Positions 32,630-37,373 of a stretch of DNA of 37,373 nt are shown here, one piece after another. The first letter of the stretch is position 1. Each line of letters starts with the position of its first letter. This DNA is from Myxococcales bacterium (lineage in GTDB: Bacteria > Myxococcota_A > Bradymonadia > Bradymonadales > Bradymonadaceae). The position numbers and the translations under genes are program-made. The DNA is taken from positions 1 to 37,373 of the forward strand of contig SLPW01000386.1 of the NCBI GenBank assembly GCA_007131755.1, written 5' to 3'. The notes beneath the pieces are model-generated. The model did no database searches. It was not told the origin of the DNA and worked only from the letters and a program-made list of their open reading frames with translations.

Positions 32630-33751
32630 ATGGCCAATCTTCATCAACTGTTGAAAATCATGGTCGACAAGGGGGCCAGCGACCTCCACATCACCGTCGG
32701 TGCCGCTCCTCAATTGCGCATCGACGGCGGTCTCGTACCGCTGAAGACCTCTCGGCTCTCCCCCACGGAGACTCGCAAGCTGTGCTATAGCGTTCTCACG
32801 GATCGACAAAAACAGCAATTCGAGGCCGACAACGAGCTCGACCTTTCCTTCGGAGTCAAAGGGCTCGCCCGCTTTCGCGGCAACGTCTTTATGCAGCGCG
32901 GCGCCGTGGCCGGCGTCTTCCGAAAGATCCCCTTCGAAATTCTGAACTTCAAACAACTCGGCCTTCCCCCGGTCATCAAGTCCTTCGCTGAAAAACCGCG
33001 CGGACTCGTCTTGGTCACGGGCCCCACGGGATCCGGAAAATCCACCTCTCTTGCGGCCCTTCTCGACAAGATCAACCGCGAGCAACGCGTCCACATCCTC
33101 ACCATCGAAGACCCCATCGAATATCTGCACCAGCACAAGAACTCGCTGGTCAATCAGCGCGAAGTCGGCGCCGACACCGGCGGCTTCGCCACCGCCCTTC
33201 GCTATGTTCTACGCCAGGACCCGGACGTCGTCCTCATCGGTGAGCTGCGCGACCTCGAGACCATCGAGGCCGCCCTCACCATCAGCGAGACCGGCCACCT
33301 CGCCCTGGCCACCCTGCACACCAACGGATGCGTCCAGACCATCAACCGAATCATCGACGTCTTTCCCTCCCACCAGCAATCGCAGGTCCGCGCACAATTG
33401 TCATTTGTCCTCGAGGGCGTCATCAGTCAGCAGCTCATTCCCCACGCATCCGGCTCCGGTCGCGTCCTCGCCACGGAGGTCCTCGTCCCCACTCCGGCGA
33501 TTCGAAACCTCATTCGTGAGGATAAGGTCCACCAGATCTACAGTTCCATGCAGGTCGGCCAGTCCAAAAACTTCATGCAGACCATGAACCAGTCCCTGTA
33601 CACCCTCGTCAAGAATCGCCAGATCACCGAGGAGGACGCACTGTCGCGAAGCTCCGATGCCGACGAACTGCGCACCATGTTCGAAAAGAGCGGCACTCCC
33701 TCCGGAAAAAAATCCTCGCGTTCGCGCAGTTCCTCGATACGATATACCTGA
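32630..33751 (+). CDS. pilT: Type IV pilus retraction ATPase PilT
   Basis: PilT drives pilus disassembly and twitching motility. The 373-aa product opens LHQLLKIMVDKGASDLHI, the family start. It has the Walker A box GPTGSGKSTSLAALL near 131-145, Asp box TIEDPIEYLH near 161-170, Walker B RQDPDVVLIGELRD near 199-212 and the His box TGHLALATLHTN near 223-234. It also has AIRNLIRE near 288-295, the motif required for retraction in characterised PilT proteins. A basic Ser/Arg tail ends the protein. There is no tetracysteine motif, which separates it from PilB. It lies 66 bases after pilB and 43 before pilC. Confidence 0.95.
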   Translation: MANLHQLLKIMVDKGASDLHITVGAAPQLRIDGGLVPLKTSRLSPTETRKLCYSVLTDRQKQQFEADNELDLSFGVKGLARFRGNVFMQRGAVAGVFRKIPFEILNFKQLGLPPVIKSFAEKPRGLVLVTGPTGSGKSTSLAALLDKINREQRVHILTIEDPIEYLHQHKNSLVNQREVGADTGGFATALRYVLRQDPDVVLIGELRDLETIEAALTISETGHLALATLHTNGCVQTINRIIDVFPSHQQSQVRAQLSFVLEGVISQQLIPHASGSGRVLATEVLVPTPAIRNLIREDKVHQIYSSMQVGQSKNFMQTMNQSLYTLVKNRQITEEDALSRSSDADELRTMFEKSGTPSGKKSSRSRSSSIRYT

Positions 33752-33794
33752 TTGTCCCGGGTTCTTCGCGACCCCCCGTAACTGAGGTAATTTT

Positions 33795-34997
33795 ATGCCT
33801 GTCTTCGTTTGGGAAGGAAAAAACGCCGCCGGTGATGCCCGAAAGGGCAAGACCAAGGCCCGCAGTGCCGACGAGGTCAAGCAGCGACTTCGCAAGCAAG
33901 AAATCGAAGTCACCAAGATCAAAAGGGATCGCGAAAAGCTACTCAACCTCGGTGGTCGGGTTCCCAAAGACAACCTGGTGGTCTTCACCCGTCAGTTCGC
34001 CACCATGATCGACGCCGGCCTTCCCCTGGTCAAATGTCTGGAGCTTCTGGGCGACAACGAAGAACATAAGACCTTTCAACGCATCATCCGCGAGATTCAA
34101 AGCGACATCGAGCAGGGCACCACCCTCTCCGACGCGATGCGCAAGCACCCCGGCGCCTTCGACGACCTCTACGTCAACCTTGTCGCCGCCGGCGAGGTGG
34201 CCGGTATCCTCGACACGGTCATGAACCGGCTCGCTCATCAGATCGAGAAGGCCCAGAAGCTGCGCCGACGCATCAAGAGCGCCTTCACCTATCCCACCAT
34301 CGTCTTGGTGGTGGCCATCGTGATCGTCATCGGCATGTTGTATATGGTCATCCCCACCTTCGCCGAGATGTTTTCTGACATGGGCGACGCCGAACTGCCA
34401 GGTCCCACACAGGTCGTCATGGGGCTTTCGGAATTCGTCCAATCCTACTTCCTCTTTATCGCCCTCGCCATCGGTGGCACCGTCGCCATCTTCACCTTCA
34501 TTCTCAGCTACGAACCGAGCCGTCGAGTCTTCGACAAATTCCTATTACACGTCCCCATCTTCGGCGATCTCGTCAAGAAGACCGCCACCGCCCGCTTTAC
34601 CCGTACCCTGGGCACCATGGTCTCCTCCGGTGTCCCCATCGTCGACAGCCTGGACATCGTCGCCAAGACCTCCGGAAATTACGAGATCGAGGACGCCATC
34701 CTCTACGTCAAAGAGCGGATCAGTGAGGGTCAGAATATGGTCGATCCCCTCATGGAGACCGAGATCTTTCCTCAGATGGTGGTCCAGATGATCGGCGTCG
34801 GTGAGGCCACGGGTGCCCTGGACAGCATGCTCAACAAGATCGCCGACTTCTACGAGGACGAGGTGGACGTGGCCGTGGAAAACCTCACCGCCATGTTGGA
34901 GCCGGTCATGATGGTCTTTCTCGGTTCCATCGTCGGCGGCATGCTGATCGCAATGTACCTGCCGATCTTCGAGATGGCCGGCGCCATCGACGGATAA
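33795..34997 (+). CDS. pilC: Type IV pilus inner-membrane platform protein PilC
   Basis: PilC is the inner-membrane core protein that couples the PilB/PilT motors to pilin insertion. The 400-aa product begins PVFVWEGKNAAGDARKGK, the usual start, and has two T2SSF domains. The first is near 65-195 (FTRQFATMIDAGLPLVKCLELL), and the second is near 260-395 (FTRTLGTMVSSGVPIVDSLDIV). Three membrane helices are visible: around 170-190, 220-245 and 370-390. GAGG lies seven bases before the ATG. It shares the operon with pilB and pilT and precedes the two-component genes by 10 bases. Confidence 0.95.
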   Translation: MPVFVWEGKNAAGDARKGKTKARSADEVKQRLRKQEIEVTKIKRDREKLLNLGGRVPKDNLVVFTRQFATMIDAGLPLVKCLELLGDNEEHKTFQRIIREIQSDIEQGTTLSDAMRKHPGAFDDLYVNLVAAGEVAGILDTVMNRLAHQIEKAQKLRRRIKSAFTYPTIVLVVAIVIVIGMLYMVIPTFAEMFSDMGDAELPGPTQVVMGLSEFVQSYFLFIALAIGGTVAIFTFILSYEPSRRVFDKFLLHVPIFGDLVKKTATARFTRTLGTMVSSGVPIVDSLDIVAKTSGNYEIEDAILYVKERISEGQNMVDPLMETEIFPQMVVQMIGVGEATGALDSMLNKIADFYEDEVDVAVENLTAMLEPVMMVFLGSIVGGMLIAMYLPIFEMAGAIDG

Positions 34998-35007
34998 ACC
35001 ACGTCCC

Positions 35008-36672
35008 ATGGGACGACTATCGCCGGACCGACAAAGAGAACGCCTCAAGGGGTTGATGGTCATACGCATCGTGCTGGTCACGGCCTTCCTCGGAAGCACC
35101 GTCGCCCTCGACGCCACGGCCTTTGCCGAACTCTCCGAGCCCAGAAACGCCACTCTCGTCGGCCTCGTCGTCGCCACCTATGTTCTGACCATCGGCTACG
35201 CTGCCGCTCTCTCCTCAAACCTCGCCACCTCCGCCCTCGCCAATATTCAGCTCGGCGGTGACCTCCTCATCACCACCGTCCTCGCCCTCGTCACCGGCGG
35301 CTTCGACAGCATCTTTCTATTCTTCTTTCACCTCACCATCATCAACGCCGCCATCGTCGTCGGCCAGCGCGCCGCCATCGTCGTCGCCGCCCTCACCGCC
35401 CTATGCATGATCTATTTCGCCACCATCACCCTGGGCTGGCTGCCCCATCCCATCCTGACCGCCGACCTCACCGAGCCCGCTCCCCTCGATATTGCCTACG
35501 AAGTCCTGGTCAATAGCTTCGCCGGCTTCCTCGTCGCCGTCCTCTCCGGTCAACTCGCCGCACGCCTCGGCCGCGCCAACATCGCCTTGCAGCGCGAAAA
35601 GTCCAACGTCGCCGAGCTTCGCGCCCTCAACCGAAATATCCTCTCCAGTATCAGCAGCGGCCTTCTGACCATCGACGACGACGGACTCATCATCTTCTTT
35701 AATCGCGCCGCCGAGGAGATCACCGGCCTCGAATCCAGTCGGGTCCTGGGCCATCCGCTGGAGCAGCTCTTTCCACAGCTCGCCGCCATCGCCGCCGACC
35801 ACGACCCGGACGACCCCGATCCCCGCCTGGAAAGTGTATATACCCGCCACGACGGCGACGAGGTCTATCTCGGGTTTTCCCTCTCCCCGCTCCAGAACCG
35901 CGACAGACACCGCATCGGCCAGATCATCATCTTCCAAGATCTCAGCGACATCAAAGAGATGGAAGCCCGCATGAAGCGCTCCGAGCGCCTGGCCGCCGTC
36001 GGCGAGCTCTCGGCCGCCATCGCTCACGAGATCCGTAACCCCCTGGCCTCCATCAGCGGCTCCGTGGAGATGCTCGACGGAAACGGCGACGACGACGACG
36101 ATCGCCTTCTTATGGATATCATCGTCCGCGAGGTCGATCGTCTGGACCACCTCATCATCGACTTTCTCGAATACTCTCGCCCCCGAAAGCTCCAGACCAG
36201 CCCTCACGACGCCATCCCCGTCATCCGAGAGGTCATCCGACTCTTTCGTCATCAGGCCGACCGCTCCGATATCGCCGTCGACTTTCCCGGCCAACACGAC
36301 TATCATCCCATCGTCGACATCGACCCCGAATCATTTCGTCAGATCTTGTGGAATCTGCTCAAGAATGCAGCCGATGCCCTTCGCTCCCGGCCCCGCGATC
36401 GACGCCTCATCCGCATCGACGTCGAACTCACCGACGACGACCGAGCGGTCTTCTCCGTCGAAGACGACGGCTCCGGCATCGACGAGGAGCACCGAACGCG
36501 CATCTTCGAGCCCTTCTTTACCACCCGTGACAACGGCACCGGACTCGGGCTCGCCATCACTTATCGGCTCCTGGAGAGTCAGAACGGACAGATCGAGGTC
36601 ACTGAACCTCACCGTCTTCGAGGCGCTCGTTTTGAGATCTCCTTACCCCTGGTCGACACAAACCGATCCTGA
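35008..36672 (+). CDS. pilS: Sensor histidine kinase PilS
   Basis: PilS is the membrane sensor kinase that controls pilin transcription through PilR. The 554-aa product has six hydrophobic helices in the first 190 residues, a PAS domain near 210-320 (ILSSISSGLLTIDDDG), and a HisKA domain with phosphoacceptor His340 in AIAHEIRNPLASISGS. The HATPase domain has N-box LWNLLKNAADAL near 448-459, G1 DDGSGID near 485-491 and GTGLGLAI near 510-517. The ATG at 35008 lacks a clear ribosome binding site; the ATG 16 codons downstream has AAGGGG close before it and is a possible alternative. pilR starts 18 bases after the stop. Confidence 0.92.
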   Translation: MGRLSPDRQRERLKGLMVIRIVLVTAFLGSTVALDATAFAELSEPRNATLVGLVVATYVLTIGYAAALSSNLATSALANIQLGGDLLITTVLALVTGGFDSIFLFFFHLTIINAAIVVGQRAAIVVAALTALCMIYFATITLGWLPHPILTADLTEPAPLDIAYEVLVNSFAGFLVAVLSGQLAARLGRANIALQREKSNVAELRALNRNILSSISSGLLTIDDDGLIIFFNRAAEEITGLESSRVLGHPLEQLFPQLAAIAADHDPDDPDPRLESVYTRHDGDEVYLGFSLSPLQNRDRHRIGQIIIFQDLSDIKEMEARMKRSERLAAVGELSAAIAHEIRNPLASISGSVEMLDGNGDDDDDRLLMDIIVREVDRLDHLIIDFLEYSRPRKLQTSPHDAIPVIREVIRLFRHQADRSDIAVDFPGQHDYHPIVDIDPESFRQILWNLLKNAADALRSRPRDRRLIRIDVELTDDDRAVFSVEDDGSGIDEEHRTRIFEPFFTTRDNGTGLGLAITYRLLESQNGQIEVTEPHRLRGARFEISLPLVDTNRS

Positions 36673-36690
36673 TTCCCCCGCGAAGTCTCG

Positions 36691-37373
36691 ATGACCAGCA
36701 ATCTCGACAGCTCCCTCGAAGAGTCCTCCGTCACCGACGAATCGCGCCCCGTCCTCGTCGTCGACGACGAACGAAGTATGCGCGAATTTCTCACGGTGAT
36801 GCTCAAGAAGGAGGGCCACGACGTAGAGGTGGCCACCAATGGCGAGGAAGCGCTGGCCTACCTCGAAGAAGGGCGCCGCTTCAAATTGGTCATGACCGAT
36901 CTCAAGATGCCCGGCATCGACGGCATTGAACTCCTCGAAAAATTCAAGACCGTCGACCCGGCCTGTCAGGTCATCATCATGACCGCCTACGCCACGGCCG
37001 AAACTGCCATCTCCGCCATCAAATCCGGCGCCTACGACTATATCACCAAACCCTTCAAGATCGACGAGGCTCGCATCGCCGTAGACAGGGCCCTCGAAAA
37101 ATACTCCCTGGTTCACGAAAACCTCTATCTTCGCGAAGCTCTGGAGCACCGACGCGGCTTCGGCGAGATTATCGGCCGCTCCCCGGCCATCCAGCGCGTC
37201 TTCAAACTCATCTCACGCGTCGCCCCCACGAGCACCACCATCCTCGTCCAGGGTGAATCGGGAACCGGAAAAGAGCTCGTCGCCCGCGCCATTCATCGCC
37301 AGAGTCCCTACGCAGAGGGGCCTTTCTTGCCCATCAACTGCGGAGCCATTCCCGAAAACCTCATCGAGAGCGA
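36691..37373 (+). CDS. pilR: Sigma-54 response regulator PilR, N-terminal part
   Basis: The gene runs off the right edge; 227 codons are present. A receiver domain comes first (PVLVVDDERSMREFL near 20-34, phosphoacceptor Asp70 in MTDLKMPGIDG, conserved TAYA and YITKPFK). It is followed by the start of a sigma-54 AAA+ domain with IIGRSPAIQRVF and Walker A GESGTGKELVARAIH near 188-202, ending at INCGAIPENLIES. This is the NtrC-type activator partner of PilS, normally acting on the pilA sigma-54 promoter. The DNA-binding domain lies beyond the window. An acidic 18-residue N-terminal extension precedes the receiver. Confidence 0.93.
   Translation, partial: MTSNLDSSLEESSVTDESRPVLVVDDERSMREFLTVMLKKEGHDVEVATNGEEALAYLEEGRRFKLVMTDLKMPGIDGIELLEKFKTVDPACQVIIMTAYATAETAISAIKSGAYDYITKPFKIDEARIAVDRALEKYSLVHENLYLREALEHRRGFGEIIGRSPAIQRVFKLISRVAPTSTTILVQGESGTGKELVARAIHRQSPYAEGPFLPINCGAIPENLIES

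Overview
The window is GC-rich, gene-dense bacterial chromosome. Protein types point to a deltaproteobacterial/Myxococcota-like organism, most plausibly Bradymonadales or a close relative. This is inferred from very Asp/Glu-rich proteins, a degenerate kinase with a PEGA-like tail, a long GLUG-repeat lipoprotein, a large outer-membrane protein resembling the deltaproteobacterial TIGR04551 type, zinc-ribbon proteins with long disordered regions, and a pilB-pilT-pilC-pilS-pilR type IV pilus block. No rRNA, phage, CRISPR array or complete insertion sequence is visible.

Layout. 1-4,700: the 5' end of a DUF59 Fe-S assembly gene and a Fur-family regulator (both minus), a large surface lipoprotein (minus), a 188-bp MITE-like element, and a LOG-family nucleotide phosphoribohydrolase. 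4,700-9,300: a small membrane protein, then an outer-membrane protein, an FN3-like lipoprotein and an unrecognised 313-aa protein. 9,300-14,800: a DUF47-pit phosphate transport operon (minus) divergent from gamma-glutamyltransferase, followed by a membrane pseudokinase. 14,800-15,200: no protein gene, but a strong promoter, a 30-bp RNA stem and a strong terminator, i.e. a candidate small RNA.

15,200-21,900 (minus): truD, a TPR-like acidic protein, a zinc-ribbon/octapeptide-repeat membrane protein and aspartate kinase. 21,900-28,200 (plus): glnD, a Xer recombinase, scpA, scpB and rluB, grouping nitrogen signalling with chromosome dimer resolution and condensin loading. C-rich tandem repeats interrupt this group at two intergenic positions and recur upstream of the DUF59 gene. 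28,250-30,300: initiator tRNA with its own promoter and terminator, then a two-gene ABC-2 exporter (minus). 30,300-37,373: a GC-rich imperfect inverted repeat, then pilB-pilT-pilC-pilS and a truncated pilR, which together encode pilus extension, retraction, the inner-membrane platform and a two-component system.

Strongest novelty candidates are the structured RNA at about 14,847-15,182, the MITE-like element at 3,732-3,919, the intergenic G-tract repeat family, the pseudokinase-PEGA protein and the zinc-ribbon octapeptide protein. I do not see a clear new multi-gene defence or biosynthetic system. Most of the window is housekeeping genes plus lineage-specific surface and regulatory proteins.
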